NCBI RefSeq assembly: GCF_036711975.1
Contig: NC_091966.1
Location: 5,587,501-5,651,500 of the forward strand
Source: Onthophagus taurus
Lineage: Eukaryota > Arthropoda > Insecta > Coleoptera > Scarabaeidae
Length of the DNA: 64,000 nucleotides
Direction of reading: 5' to 3'
Shown here: positions 1-12,489 of the stretch, one piece after another
Layout of the letters: each line of letters starts with the position of its first letter
Position numbering within the stretch: the stretch's first letter is position 1
Program-made: the position numbers and the translations under genes
The notes under the pieces: generated by a model
Databases searched by the model: none
What the model saw: the letters and a program-made list of their open reading frames with translations, nothing else
What the model was told of the DNA's origin: nothing

Positions 1-689
1 TATTATGGCCCCTCTGAGCGGTCGAACACCACACATCAAAGGGCACCATTATGCGCAGCTAATTGCGCAGTGGCATGTCCGCACAGTAGATCATCATTGC
101 TTAACCATTTCGGTCGTCAACAGCACCTGTTGCTTACAGTGGTCCATTAGGTGGGCTATCTAGACTATACCACTGTGTGGAAGCAAACATGCTAGCCATC
201 ATCAATGGTGGCCATCATAGCGACCAATCTAGTGGTCCATCATGAGCCATAGTGAAAAGGGGCCATTAAGTATCTTACCAGCGTCAGGTTAAGACATTAA
301 TGCGGCTGAGACATATTTCATCAAATCACTTCATATAAAGTTTATACGTAGGTGATTGATTTCATATTTTATCTCATATTCTGTTTCTAATCTTATATAA
401 GAATAACTCCTAATCGTAATGCGTAGTGCTTCATGGATGGAGGAGTATGTGTTGTCGTGAAGAAGTCTGTTGACAGGACACTACGACAACACACTGAAGA
501 TGCCCGGTGAGATCTTGTCGAAACGTCTGCCCCTTTCCAAAGGGAAGCAACAGGAAGAACGGATCAAATCTCGGACCGACCACAGCAACACATAACTCCT
601 AATTGCTTACAGTTTACTTTCATGGCTTGTAACTGTTCCGAATGAATGTCAGCTACTTCAATATTTCTTCAATATATTACTAATATTAT
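1..689. other. Gene-free left edge with a short inverted repeat
   Basis: No coding region is supported here. Bases 1-290 are GC-richer than what follows and repeat short words such as ggccatcat and ggtccat. Around 449-490 an 11-base word (tgtgttgtcgt) and its exact complement (acgacaacaca) are separated by about 25 bases. Just after, at 492-525, ctgaaga is followed about 20 bases later by gtcgaaacg. This resembles the degenerate hammerhead-like motifs known from Penelope-like retroelements and compares with the clearer copy at 12372. Confidence 0.35.
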
Positions 690-1010
690 CTCCAAATGCA
701 TCCCAAAAGCTTCAATAGATTTTTAATTGTTAAAAAAAACTGGTTGAAATTACATCCAATAATTAACCAACTGATTCCTATAAATGTTATTCGGCACTTT
801 AGGGTCTTCGCTGACTTTGCAATTTGCCTCCATTTGCTGCGGTCCAACATTACCTCCCCTAGTCGTTCGATATTTAGAATTCTTAGCAGCCGCCTTCCCT
901 CTAAGAATTCTTTCCATACCAACTTGGCGACACGTTTGTCTTGTCTCCTAACATGGCCAGCTTCAATCTTTCTGACTTTATACTATATCTGGCAGGTTAT
1001 ATAGCTCTTC
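690..1010 (-). mobile_element. Fragment of a non-LTR retrotransposon (3' end of the RT ORF)
   Basis: Read on the minus strand, about 105 codons give a C-terminal tail typical of LINE polyproteins: an H-x-R-R-Q-D-K-R-V-A-K-type segment, a basic G-R-R stretch, then L-D-R-S-K-W-R ending in A-K-S-A-K. The arrangement (small basic linker, then DRxxWR) is seen at the end of many arthropod jockey/RTE-like ORF2 proteins. No catalytic motifs remain, so this is a dead 5'-truncated piece. Confidence 0.55.
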
Positions 1011-1761
1011 CAGTTCTCTATTAGTCCTCATCTATACTGCTGTGTGATGTTGTCCTTAACTGGTTTGTATATCGAAATGATCCTATCTTTGTATGGCAGG
1101 ATAAATTATTCGATTTCATTCCCCGTATTCTGTTTTCAATATTTTGTGTTATGTTGTTATCAGGAATGGAATATTTAAACTGATAAACCCTTTCAAAATT
1201 CTATTGGTCCATTATCACGTTCTGTCCTATTTTGTCTCATCGTTCTGTTCTTGTTGCAATCATATATTTTCTTTCATATTCCTTGTTCGTTGATTCACTG
1301 CTTACAAATTAATATTTATCCAACAATAACAATAATTTAGCCACATAATTTAATATTTTTCACTTTCAAAACACGCGCAATAACCGGGGTTAAATCAAAA
1401 CTGAAAATAAAATAAGATTCTGACAAATTTCGAGACTTTGCCTCAACCCAATTTTTTAGAAAGAGTTTATATAAATGTTAAGACTTTATATGAATGATTA
1501 TCGACTAATTTATTCATAGTCATTTACAATATACACGATACATTTGCACCAAATGAATAGAGACTTGGAGAATTCTAAAGTGAATCTAAATTTACCACAA
1601 CCAGAAATAGGTCTCTAATGTGACCGCATATTTCATATATCAAATCGGAGAATAAACCACTTAGAACTTTATCCAAACGTGATTAAAATAGAAACAATAT
1701 TTTATCGTTTAAAAATAACAAAAGTCAAAGAACTTAAACTGATTGATCACTTTTGTTACAG
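1011..1761. other. Intronic/intergenic DNA upstream of the GPCR exon
   Basis: AT-rich DNA without a supportable gene. Its end is a polypyrimidine-poor but usable acceptor (ttttgttacag, ending at 1761), so at least the right part is the last intron of the + strand GPCR gene. It must also belong to, or lie beyond, the intron that follows the SMG1 exon on the opposite strand. Confidence 0.5.
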
Positions 1762-2181
1762 GTTGTACTTTTGGTGTTGGGTTGTTTCTCGGTGTGTTGG
1801 TTGCCGTATTTCATAATGATAACGTGCTACAAATTATTGGGCGACATTCCGTTTTTGGTCTACGAAATCACGTTTATTTTGGCGATGGCGAATTCGTGCA
1901 TGAACCCGTTGATTTACGCGTGGAAAAATTCGAATTACCGAGAAGCTTTCTTGTCAATGCTCAAATGCAAATCACCGAATTCAATCGGTTCGCAATTCCA
2001 CGAGTACGTCACCGATCATACGCCGACCGGAACTAATAGTCGCGAACCAAACAAACCGGATAAAACCGTTGCCGTTATTGAGAATGGATTAAAACCGCCA
2101 ATTAAGTCATTGGAAGAGGAAATTACAATTATGGAGAAAAATACTAAAGATATCGACTGGGACGCTACTTTACCCAGATAA
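1762..2181 (+). CDS. Class A (rhodopsin-family) G-protein coupled receptor, last exon only
   Basis: This exon encodes the last 139 residues of a seven-transmembrane receptor; the earlier exons lie outside the window. It opens inside transmembrane helix 6 with the C-W-L-P motif (CWLPYF), continues through a short extracellular loop, and shows helix 7 with N-S-C-M-N-P-L-I-Y, the NPxxY switch of class A receptors, followed by helix 8 (N-Y-R-E-A-F). A roughly 75-residue charged cytoplasmic tail ends in D-W-D-A-T-L-P-R. The reading frame enters after an acag acceptor at 1761, and the frame before that is intronic. The ligand cannot be told from this part; amine, adenosine or orphan receptors are all possible. 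AATAAA at 2233 fits its polyadenylation. It is convergent with SMG1. Confidence 0.85.
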   Translation, partial: VVLLVLGCFSVCWLPYFIMITCYKLLGDIPFLVYEITFILAMANSCMNPLIYAWKNSNYREAFLSMLKCKSPNSIGSQFHEYVTDHTPTGTNSREPNKPDKTVAVIENGLKPPIKSLEEEITIMEKNTKDIDWDATLPR

Positions 2182-2232
2182 AAAAGAAATATTTTAACTT
2201 TTAAAACATTCCATATTTTGTGTTGTGTGTTT

Positions 2233-2238
2233 AATAAA
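2233..2238 (+). promoter_or_regulatory. Polyadenylation signal AATAAA of the GPCR gene
   Basis: Canonical hexamer 52 bases after the GPCR stop codon, followed by an A/T-rich tract. It lies only about 50 bases from the SMG1 splice donor on the other strand. Confidence 0.6.
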
Positions 2239-2286
2239 GTTTAAAAAAAATATTTTTATGTAAATATAATTTAGTTTTTGACTCAC

Positions 2287-5200
2287 CTCAACTCCTGTAA
2301 CTCCCAAAGCATCGCGGATATTCGGTGTTAATCTAAATGGAACTTTTTCTGGTACTCGAAGTGCTTTTCCCTTTTCAAAGCACACATTATAATCGATATG
2401 GACAACATCCCCGCTGGTTAAATCAACCAAAACATTATCTAAATGGCGATCTCCCAATCCAATAATATACCCAATAATACTCATAACCGCCACAGAATAA
2501 GAATATTTTCGCACCATATGCCACCAAGCTGCAGCATTAACAGAATGACACCATAACTCTTTAGCTAATAAATCGCTGGGTGTTTCGTTCATTAGTTCAG
2601 TTAAAACTTTCTTTAACACAACCAAAGGCCATTCTTTTCGATTATCAACATTTTTTACACCATGTTCTTGTAATAACGGATTTAATTTGTTATAGAATAA
2701 TTCGGATGGTCTTAAAACTGAGGTGCTACTACTTGATGATTTCGAAGATTTCGCCGATTCTCTTTGTTGCCATCTTTTGTACAAAGCAAAAACCGGTGTG
2801 GTTCCATCCACCCAACTTATCAAACCGGAACGAGGTCCTAATGGAATAACGGAGTAATATCTCGCGTTATATAATTTTTGTTCTAATCCGTCTTTATTTT
2901 GAGCCATCATGGTGTTGGTAATACTTAAAAATTGCATTATTCTTTCGTCTAAATGAAGATCTTCTAATCCTTTAAACAAATAGGTGTACGTGTGGCCATC
3001 GGAACCATGAAAAACTAATTTCTTCGGTTTCGTTTTCGTCGGTAAAATCGAAACGTGATTAGAAACATGTGATATATTTATTTTGTGTTTAGTAGAAACT
3101 AAACCGGGCATTGCTATCATCGTGTTTTTCATCCCGGCTAAAACCGGGCTAATTTCGGTCATTTTTAACGAATACGATGTTCGTTTATGCGCTTTTTGTT
3201 GGAATTTCGTTTGGAGGTCTTTAAGTAACGCCCAAGATTCTTGTGGTTTATCTGAATTACCAGGGTTTTTTAATTTCGCTAAAGTGTCGATTATTAATTG
3301 GGAATATTGTTCTTGAAATTGTTTTTCGTGCGGAGTTTCCGGCTCACGACTCGTTATATCATTTAATTGTTCTAAAATAAAAATAATCGGCTTGATAATA
3401 ATCCGGTGTTTTTCGGTTATTAAACTTGATTTTTCCTCGTAACTCAAATGAGGGTTTGCGTGGACCTTATCGATTTCAACTTCTAATTGTTGTTGTCTCT
3501 TATTAATTTCGCCGTGGTGTTGGGCTAAAGTACCCAACCACAATTCATCCCACAACAAAATAATTCTTCGCAACTCTTTCACTAAAACTTGCACCTCGTT
3601 AATCGTCTCCGGCGCTTGTTTACTTAAAGTGTCCACCATCGATTTAAAACACGATTGCAAAACGTTTTTAGAATCATCATTCTCGCTATCATAACTGTCT
3701 TCGATTTCGTCTTCGGTGTCGTCGTTATTTTCGTTATTTTGGGACAAACAATCTTTCGGGAGGGAAATTTCGGAGAAATCGAATTTAACCCCACCTTCTA
3801 AAGCACCAACAACCGCGGGAAACATGATGAGATGAGGGGCATCCTCGGCTATTCGACATAATAACTCGGAAACTCTTTGTCTGACGTAGTTTTCGGGGTG
3901 ATTTAATCTCGAAAAAAGTTGCGGGATGATAATTTTCCACGGCTGGGTTGGGGTACTTCTTAAACCCTCCTCTAAAACATCTTGAAGCTCCAAGGCGTGT
4001 TTTACAATTAATCGTAATAATCTTAAAGTTACCGTAACGATGTTTGATTCGGTGCTTTGGGTGAAATACTCATTATTTGTTGTTAAATGGAGATATTTGA
4101 AATAAGCTTCCGCGCTTAATTCGTAATATTCGAAAACTCTTTTATGGATGGTTCTCCATATTTGGACTAAACTTTGGATTTCGTTTTCTGATGCGTTTGA
4201 TAGCACGGGAACGTTTTGTAATTGGCTTTTAATCATTTCGGAGGTGTTTATTTCGTTTGAATCGATGTCTTCTTCGTCTATGAAGACTCTCACTTGAGAT
4301 AGGATCAAATAAATTCTTCTTAAATCGTCGGGTTTTGAATCTGGGGGTAAAACTTGTTGGATTTTCGTTTGGTCTTCTTCGGTTAATATGTTGGATAATT
4401 CCGTGCTGGTCGAATCGACGACTTTTCGCCCCCAACGATAACACCAAGTGCCGTAAGCGTTCCAACTTTTCGCTAACGTTTGATTACATTGTTGGACGCT
4501 GAATTGTAACAATTTCCCGATGGCCATTTCGGTTAGCGGGATTATGTTCATGTATTCCGCAGTTCCAATTTCGGGCAAAACTGTTAAAAATTTTCCTAAG
4601 GGGCTATCAAGCTCTGTAATCGAAACTTGCTCGTTCACTTGCAACCAATTCGCTAATTTCATTAAAATTTTACTACTTATGTATTTTAATTCGCTCCCGC
4701 CGAATCTATCCGCACACTTTGATATCGACGTAGAAGATATTGCACATAAATTGAAAGTTAGGGGTCGATGCTCGGAGTTTACGTACAATAATTTGATCAT
4801 TTCTTGGACTGCTTTCGCTGTATCAAGCGACCACATCGTAAAATCTGGGATTTTTTTAATAAGCGAGTTTGTGATATCGATTAAAATTGAGCCCGAATTT
4901 TCAATTGGAGATACCATATCTTTTTCTTGAAGGAAATGGTACAAATGCCGCACGGCTAAGTTGTAATTCTTTTCTTTGCGGGCTCTTTTAATCACGTTTA
5001 ATCTTAAATTGCTGCAGAACAAGCTAAATCCTTGATTTTGTATTTTCGCGAAATACTCCGACCACCATAAAATCTTCGATAAAACGCACGAATCAACGTT
5101 GTCGATTTCATGCTCGAAATTCTCAGAAACCAACAAAACGTTACTAACCGGGGAGTTATTAACGATATTTTTTAACCCGTGAGTTATGTAGTTTAATAAA

Positions 5201-8200
5201 CAATAATTTTGTAAATACTCCGATGGTAAAGCTAATAATTCGGCTTGCATAACCCAATGAATCTTATTTAAATTCAAATCTAAGATGTTTAATGTTGTTT
5301 CTTTATCGCCCCTTAAAATGTTAAACGCTGTATTATAAACGGCCATTTCCGATTGGCACAAAACATCTTGGCAACTCCAAGTTTTCCACGTTGGGGATTC
5401 CTCCCATGAAGATAATTCGGTTAAAACATTTCCCGTTTCCATTTCGAAGAGCGAAATAAAACAATCGCGCGACCAAGTGCTGTAAGAATGTTTCGGACAT
5501 TGATAATCTTCCCCCAAATAATTCTCAGCTTCATCTTGCCACATCACAATATCATACCAATTATTAATTTGTTTCAAACAAAAAATGATTTGGTCGTAAA
5601 TAAATTGTTTAATAAAATTCGGCAACTCTTTATTGATCGATTTTTTATACCCATCAACGGCTAATTCGTACCTTTGGGACGCTTGATCGACGCAAGCTTT
5701 TATCCAATTAATTTCTTTCCCATTTTTTTTACAAAACACATAAAGTCCTTGTAAGCAATCACTTTCGTGCATATTTAACAAAGATAACGCTGTTAACATA
5801 ACGGTTTGTTCAAATTCCGGCGTTTCAATTTGATTACCATCAACTAAATCCTTAATCAGTATTTGACAATGCCGATAAACAAACGCAGATTGCCCCGCGT
5901 GTAATCCAAGCTGTATAATCGTCGGACGAATCCTCGATAACCACTCTTTACACGTTGATGAATTCGTGTTAAAAAACGTCCGAACGGGTTTCGTCGGCTG
6001 AGGAATCGCAATCGCCGATCCTTCGTAAGCGTTATAAATACTGATTTCTAAATGATCCATGAATTGTAATAATAATCTAACTTGATAAATTTTTGATTCA
6101 TCAACGGCTCCGGGGATAACTTCGTAATCCGCGTTTTCTTTCACCTTAACCAAATCTTTTAGCGTATTTTTTAAGCTTATCTCAAAACTGGTGAACGTTT
6201 CGTTCGGTTTTCCCAACGGCGTTCTTAATTTCGTGTTAACGCAAAATTGAGCCGCTTCCCAGGTGGCCCAACTTTGCAAAACCGATTTCGATTTTAACGC
6301 CAAATCATAAAATTGCGTTGTGTACGGTGAAATTTGATTTTCCGCGTCAATGTACCAACAAATAATAAAGATATCTTCCAACCATTTTTCCGAGGACATT
6401 TCGTTCTTTAAGAGGTAATTCATGAACGATTTTAATTGAAACGGAAGCATTTCGCCGTACATCGAGCCGTAAACGTGTAAATGTTGGGCTAAAACGCAAG
6501 TGTAAACGTTGTAACGACTTATTGAGTTCCCATAAATTTGTTTCGCTTTATCTATGGTGTATAATTTCCCGAATTCTTTTACGGCGATATCCCATGGGAT
6601 GTTTACGGATAACTTGGTGTAATTTTGACGCACTTCTGGGTTGTTTGAGGTCATGTGTAAAACGCAAAGCTCGTTTATGTTGGTTAAAAATGCGTTGGGG
6701 AAAGCTAATCGTTTGTTGCTTAATAATTTGTCTAAGTTTTTGCAAACGGTTAATATTACGTTATCGATTTTTGAGTAGCCGCTTTTAAGAGTGATTTCGA
6801 CTAGTTGTCTAAATTCGTTGGTGTCGTAAAAGACTTCTAAGTAAGGTTCGGCGTAAATTAAAACATCCTCGAACCAATTTAGGAGTAAAAGAATGGTTTC
6901 GGTGCAAGGTTTTGTTAATAATGTTTTGTATAAAACGTTTAAAACGATGGGGAAATGCCCCGAATTCGGTGATTTTCCAACGTCGTCTATTGTAAAAGTT
7001 TCGGGTAATCCCAAATGGCCGATTATGTTGAATTTATCGGTAACTAAGCTTGAATTTGAGATAAAGTAGTTGTAGCATCTGCAGTGTGAGAATAATAGGT
7101 ATAATAGGCTGTATTGGAGAATTGGGTTCGATTTTGACAAATTTTCATTGTATGGTTCAAGGAGGACTCCTAATAATTCTAAAATGCTTGGTCTAAGAGC
7201 CCACATCCCAATTATTGATCCGCTTACGTTCGCTAATTGGGATAAACACTTGAATAGAAATAAAATCATATTTTCAGCTTCCCCAATCGAACAAGATACC
7301 TCCATAAAGGGGTTATTACTACATAAAGGTGATATTGGTACGAAATATTTATAAACAAGTTCTAAATCGCCCAAAATGTATCGATAAGCCTCTTGTAATA
7401 GCGGAATATTTTTCATATTAAGTAATGATTGATAAACGGAAACGATGGCTTCTAAAATATTTTCGCAAGATGATCTTCTTAATTTAACAATTTCCGATTC
7501 GGGTCCTAATAATTTCGGGATAAGTTCAACTGGTAAACTAGCAGAGAGTTCTTTAATAACTTTCGAAATCATCAACATAACCGAGATAATCGTCGCGTCG
7601 GAAAATTCATTAATCATCGACAATTCCAAATCGACGAGTGTTAAGATAGAGTTACACAAATGAATCGGTTTCGTGTAATTCACCGATAATAACAACCCGA
7701 TACTTTCATTTCCCGCGATTGTTAAATTATCGAGTGAAAAAGTCGCCGGGGTTAGCGCTTTAATTAAAGTTGCGACGATTTTTTCTAAACAATCGGTGAC
7801 GAATTTTGTTGTGATGTTCTCGTTTTTTGGATTAAACACGTCTTGTCCGAGCGATTTCAAAACGGTGTTTAAGGCGAGCACAAAGACCGTTAAGTGATCT
7901 ATGGCGGAGATGGTATCCGAATCTTTTTCAATTTTTAATTGGTTACTATAAGTTTCGATATCTTCCATGAAATGTAAAAGTAACGTGACCGAAAAATCGA
8001 TGTTTAATTGGAAATATTTCGAAAATTTTTGCATCGATTTCGAGATAAACTCTATGTTTGATAATAATTGGGTATGGTCCACGTGCCAACCGATCACTAT
8101 ATCTGTGGTGTCCCTAAATAACGGATAAAAATCATCGGGGTACAACTCGACTAAGTTTACCAAGACTTCAAGGCCCGTTTTAAAAACGTCGATGTTATCG

Positions 8201-9033
8201 GTATTTTCAATGGTTGAAACGATTTTTTTCATTAACGACGCTGAATGTTTTTGCAAAACGGGTTTTTTCTTTTCGAGTGATAACGTTTCTAAAAATGCTT
8301 TCATGAATAAGTAAGTTAAATTGTCTGAATTGGTGGGAATTTTAGAAAATAACCAAGTTTGGAATCTTTCAAAATCGATTTCTTGCCCCATAATGTAACC
8401 CATTCGACCTAAAGCCCTTGCAGCTTGACATTTCGCTGTTGGACCGGGGGCGACTCTCAATATATCCAACATAGATTCACATAATATATGGAAAGCCTTT
8501 TTAACATAAATAGAATTATCAGGGATTAATAAAACTTCTAAAAGCTTCTTTGAAATAACAAGGGAATTATCTGGATCCTCTTCGATATTTAACCTTCTCA
8601 ATAATTTTGATATTCTTGTATCCTCAGGCAAATTAAATTTAATTTCTTTCTTGTCATTTTCATAATATTTTGAAGGATGATACGTACCACTGTTTCTATT
8701 CAACGCATCTTGATATTTCCTTCCAATAATATAAACACCTTCATTATAATCGCGTTCACCTCTCCTCGATGGTGTCGAACCACCTCTTCCTCCCCTAATA
8801 AAATTCCTTCTTTCCGTGCTACGGTTATTATTTTGTCTGGTTTTGATGCCTCTGTACCGACCATCTCGACCATTATTATAGACCTGATATCTACGATTAG
8901 CGTCCCCGGATGGGGCCGCGTCACCATCCACGCTTTCGTCTTCTACAACATCGTCCACCTGATGATTGTTATCCTGAAAACTGGAACTCTTCGAAGTTTT
9001 CAACTTGTAAGACTGCGAACTATTCGATATCAT
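2287..9033 (-). CDS. SMG1: SMG1, PI3K-related kinase of nonsense-mediated mRNA decay (C-terminal part missing)
   Basis: SMG1 phosphorylates UPF1 on stalled termination complexes and so drives nonsense-mediated decay. A single coding exon of 2249 codons runs from the ATG at 9033 (in-frame stop 60 bases upstream, no other ATG between) to a gtgagt donor at 2286-2281; reading on would add only intron sequence. Residues about 60-95 form an Arg/Gly-rich patch, then HEAT-like helices and a FAT region follow. The kinase domain shows G-D-R-H-L-D-N (catalytic Asp about 2195, Asn about 2200) and H-I-D-Y-N (metal Asp about 2214) in place of the usual DFG, then V-C-F-E-K-G-K typical of SMG1. Vertebrate SMG1 has about 3660 residues, so a long insert and the FATC domain are expected in later exons that I cannot find to the left. 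A 6.7-kb uninterrupted exon contrasts with the short exons of neighbouring genes. Confidence 0.93.
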
Positions 9034-9987
9034 CGTTCGGTTTACATATCGGCAATGTAACCCTGAACATGTGTGTTTTCGTGTGCGTCCGTTTCACACG
9101 TTCCCCTTTTACGGAAATGGCGTAATTTTTAACACGACAACTGGCGCACACGATTCACAAAAACAATACGTATCTGACATTTATAATCTCTCGCACAACC
9201 AACCTAGTCAATTCCGAATGTTACGACTTTTTTTTAATACACTTTTTCAGTTTTCAGGGCCTGCAACTCAACACATGTCACTAAAAACTGTTAACGTAAT
9301 CGATATGACACGTATATGGACTCGTGACGTTCTATCTTCTTCTGGAATTCGTTATTTTTCAAGTTGTTGTCTCACTCGAATCAACGAAATCGTGAAACGT
9401 ACACAAATGTAAATGTCATTTATCAACTGAAGTTAGCTTCGATTGTAATTTTGATTTAAAATTTTTTTTAAATTTTAATTTTTTTATTTAATAATTCGAA
9501 ATTTAATTTGAAATATTAATCGGATTGAAAAAGAAGATTTTTCTATTTTATTAACAGTAATATGACAAAACAAAAACATTTCGCGAATGTACATAACCTT
9601 AAACGTCATTGTGAAATTGAAGACAATTTGGGTTGCCTATATTAATTTAATAACTCATAAAATTTGCAAAATCTTTTATAAAATTTCATAAATTACTGTT
9701 TATTCGTCAATAACGCAAATATACATATATAATTGCACCCACCATAACAAAAAGATTAGAAAATGTAAAAAATACTACAATCATTCAAATTATTCTAATC
9801 AGTTAATTGTACAGAATGGTTCAAATTCGATGTCCGAATAGGCTAACTCGGAAACTATAAGAGTTAGAAAAAAAATAGCTTACATGTCATGACCTCGTTT
9901 TTCGAGAAACTGCTAATGCCGAAAACCTCATAGCGCTATCGTCTTTTGTTTTTCGGCTAGAGGCTAAAATTGAAAATATCATAAAAC
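9034..9987. other. Upstream region of SMG1; no gene
   Basis: The first ~390 bases are likely the SMG1 5' UTR and promoter. Around 9600-9655 lies a ~60-base word (gaagacaatttgggttgcct and flanks) that recurs just after the ALG1 stop codon at 19240-19297. The rest is AT-rich with no supportable feature. Confidence 0.4.
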
Positions 9988-10318
9988 CAGCAAGCGCAAT
10001 TATCTTGGTTATTATTATAGCTGGAGTATTATAACTAAGCCATTATATGGACACTTTTTTACAGAGAATTTGATGACGTAGTCAAAAAAATTTTTTCGGT
10101 TTTAGATTTTGAGATGTTATCACAATGTTCGTTTTTTTAAATGGAAACAACCACAGATTATTCGCTTATTAAATTCGTTACTTTTTTCTGATTACAAAAA
10201 TATAGGGTTTGACAGGTCTATTTCTTATTGTTTTAGAAAAAAGCTAAAAATAAACTTTTCTTTTAGCGTCTTCCAAGAAATTAAATTTACAGTTTCCTGT
10301 AAATTACGGTACTATAAT
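9988..10318 (+). repeat. Left copy of a ~320-bp inverted repeat pair
   Basis: This copy starts with accagcaag and ends near a ttacag/ctgtaa hairpin. A diverged copy in reverse orientation lies at about 17178-17523. Matching landmarks include the cattatatggacacttttt block, tttgatgacgtag, ggaaacaaccac and aataagaaatagacc (given in either orientation). Confidence 0.8.
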
Positions 10319-11400
10319 TAAAAATTAAAAAAACTTATTTCTGATATTTGAAACAAATATATTTGTTGGAACTATTTAACTTATATATATATAATTATAC
10401 AAAAGTTGGAATAGATTGCATTATTACACATTTTTTATTACTATTTAATATTATTTTTAAAAGACTTAATAAATTATTGATAGATGGCGCCATATGTTTT
10501 TTTGAATTCAAATAAACATAGCAACATTTGTTTGTATTCAAAAATTTTCTGAAGTGTCACTTTAAAACTCCTGTTTTTAAGATCAATTACGAAATTTTTG
10601 AAAAGTTTAACATGTTAGAATGTTACATATTAAAAAAATTATTTGTTTTTAAATAGCAGAAGTTATCTTCTTATTTAATTGTTAACTTTTTAGATTTTAC
10701 CATTGACTATTTTATACCAGACTGCTAACCGCTACGTAAAAATTGGTAACGCGTAAAGTGTTATTTTTGGATTTGTCCGCTATGGGGCGCTGGTGGATTT
10801 TATAATAATAATGGATATGATTAAGAGATGGCAGCACTATTTTTGATTTATATGCCCCCTCTTATATTTTCTTGTACTAATAATAAAAATTGTTTAGTAT
10901 TTCTTTTTTAATTAATAAATAAAATTTTATTGTATGAAAACATTATACGTTTTCCGTAAAAACCGGTTGTTTCTACCAGTTTATTTTCATTAAAAAATAA
11001 TATTAATTTTTAGAAAATTTTTTTCAATACTTTGAACAATTTTAAGAGTTGTTCTATCTGGTTTTAAGTTAAGTACTTGGGGAAATCCCGAGACAACTGA
11101 CAGGTTGTTTCCACCAGTTTCTACGGAAAAAGTTGGTAAAGGCGGGCTTAACGTCGCAGGCGGAGTTTATTTTAGTTTATTTGCTTTAAATATCTATAAT
11201 TATTATTTAAAACTAGTTATTAAACCTAAAATTATTGGTCTTTAATTGTAAACAAGCTTTATCTTTTATTAATATTTTGAAATAATATAGTAATTAGACA
11301 AGGGGTTAAAAGGCACGGAAACAAAATATATTAAAAGGTCGAGCTTGAGCCGAGAGTAGAGGATTTCCATTAAAGTCCATCCTAAATGAAATATTGAAAC
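10319..11400. other. Gene-free AT-rich DNA
   Basis: No coding region seen. Two partly similar blocks near 10950-10990 and 11100-11130 share a ggttgtttcyaccag word in the same orientation. Nothing further can be supported. Confidence 0.3.
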
Positions 11401-11407
11401 ATTTATT

Positions 11408-11525
11408 ATAGTACTTGAGGTAGAGGTACTTCAGATAGAGATACTTGAGGTAGTGATAGAGGTACTTGAAATAGAGATAGAGGTACTTGAGGTAGGGGTA
11501 CTTGGCTAGAGATACTTCAATGAAG
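11408..11525. repeat. Minisatellite, about 20-base units
   Basis: Degenerate tandem units built on tacttgaggtagaggtact and agagatacttgaggtag run for roughly 115 bases. An ataaataaataaa microsatellite follows near 11655. Confidence 0.75.
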
Positions 11526-12367
11526 TGGCGAACCAGTTCGCGTATCGTGTAGATCTAGCTTTATACAAGCATATGTTGTTTCTTCTAAGAAGAAAACCTT
11601 TCGGAAGAAGAACACATCCCTGGAACAGCTAGAGGTCGAGCTAGAGAGATAAAGATAAATAAATAAATAAACAAACAAAGATAAAATTATTCTTAATTTT
11701 TAAAATGTTATTTTCTTTGAAAAAAGTTAATGTCTTTTTTATGTATGACTCTTTATCCAACTCAACGAGGCCTGCATTTTTGTCTTCCATGGTAACAATA
11801 CGATTTTCTATTTTAATTTTATGTTTCAGATTTTTAATGATGCGAAGAATTAATTTAGTATGGAAAGATTTTATGTTGACGTTCTTATTCCCACTCGTTT
11901 TCCCTCACTCTTTAACCTTTATCATCTGGCGAACGTTCCTTATGACCCTTATGACCTTCAGTCCAATTTCATCCCTCATCATGTTGACTCAAGTTATTTA
12001 ATTTTAAAGGAAATTTTAACGTGTTAATTGTAAGTTTAAAAATTTTCTTTCTTTTTTGATTTCTTATATTTAGTTATTATGGTTCTTTCTCTACAGGTTT
12101 GGTAATTTGTGTTGTCGTTAATTTTTAACATTTATTTTTAAACACTTTGAAAAACGAGATTTACGATGAATAGAAAAACGCCATTTTAATTTTTTGGATT
12201 TTTCAATTTACTCTTCAAGTTTTTTTACATTTGAATTTTTCGTAAACGGAATCTTTTTGAAGAAATACTCTGAAACAATACTCTCTTCACTCTCGATGCT
12301 CCTACACCGACGGTAATTATATATATTTTTTATCTGTGTTTTTGTTATATCTGAATGTTCCTTAGTC
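11526..12367. other. Gene-free stretch before the Penelope-like fragments
   Basis: Open frames exist but show no recognisable domain. The position directly upstream of a hammerhead-like motif and Penelope-like coding fragments suggests that part of this could be untranslated Penelope DNA; that is inference only. Confidence 0.25.
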
Positions 12368-12412
12368 CTGCCTGAAGAAGAACGATAATCGTTCGAAATC
12401 TTCGAAGATAGC
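12368..12412 (+). ncRNA. Degenerate hammerhead ribozyme-like motif
   Basis: The order of elements fits a hammerhead. Core box ctgaaga (12372-12378, CUGANGA) is followed by a 6-bp stem gaacga/tcgttc with a 3-base loop (12380-12394), gaaa (12395-12398), a short self-complementary tctt..aaga stem and ta (12409-12410) at the expected cleavage position. Only about 3 bp of stem I (tgc/gca) flank it, and one extra A sits between the core and stem II, so activity is doubtful. Hammerhead motifs are known in Penelope-like elements, and Penelope-like coding fragments lie about 100 bases downstream. Confidence 0.45.
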
Positions 12413-12489
12413 ACCGAAATAAAATATTTTCATCGTTTATACGACGTTTAATTTTTTTTAGCAGCAAAAAACCATACAACTTACCTGGA

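Noticed and set aside
2194-2286. C-terminal 30 residues of the open SMG1 frame
   Set aside because: They follow a gtgagt donor, are AT-rich and unlike any SMG1; they are intron read-through.
8677-9412. Plus-strand frames opposite the SMG1 5' end
   Set aside because: They are antisense shadows of the SMG1 coding region and its upstream DNA, without domains.
11705-12001. 98-codon hydrophobic frame as a membrane protein gene
   Set aside because: T-rich DNA gives hydrophobic codons by chance; no conserved motif, splice context or start support.
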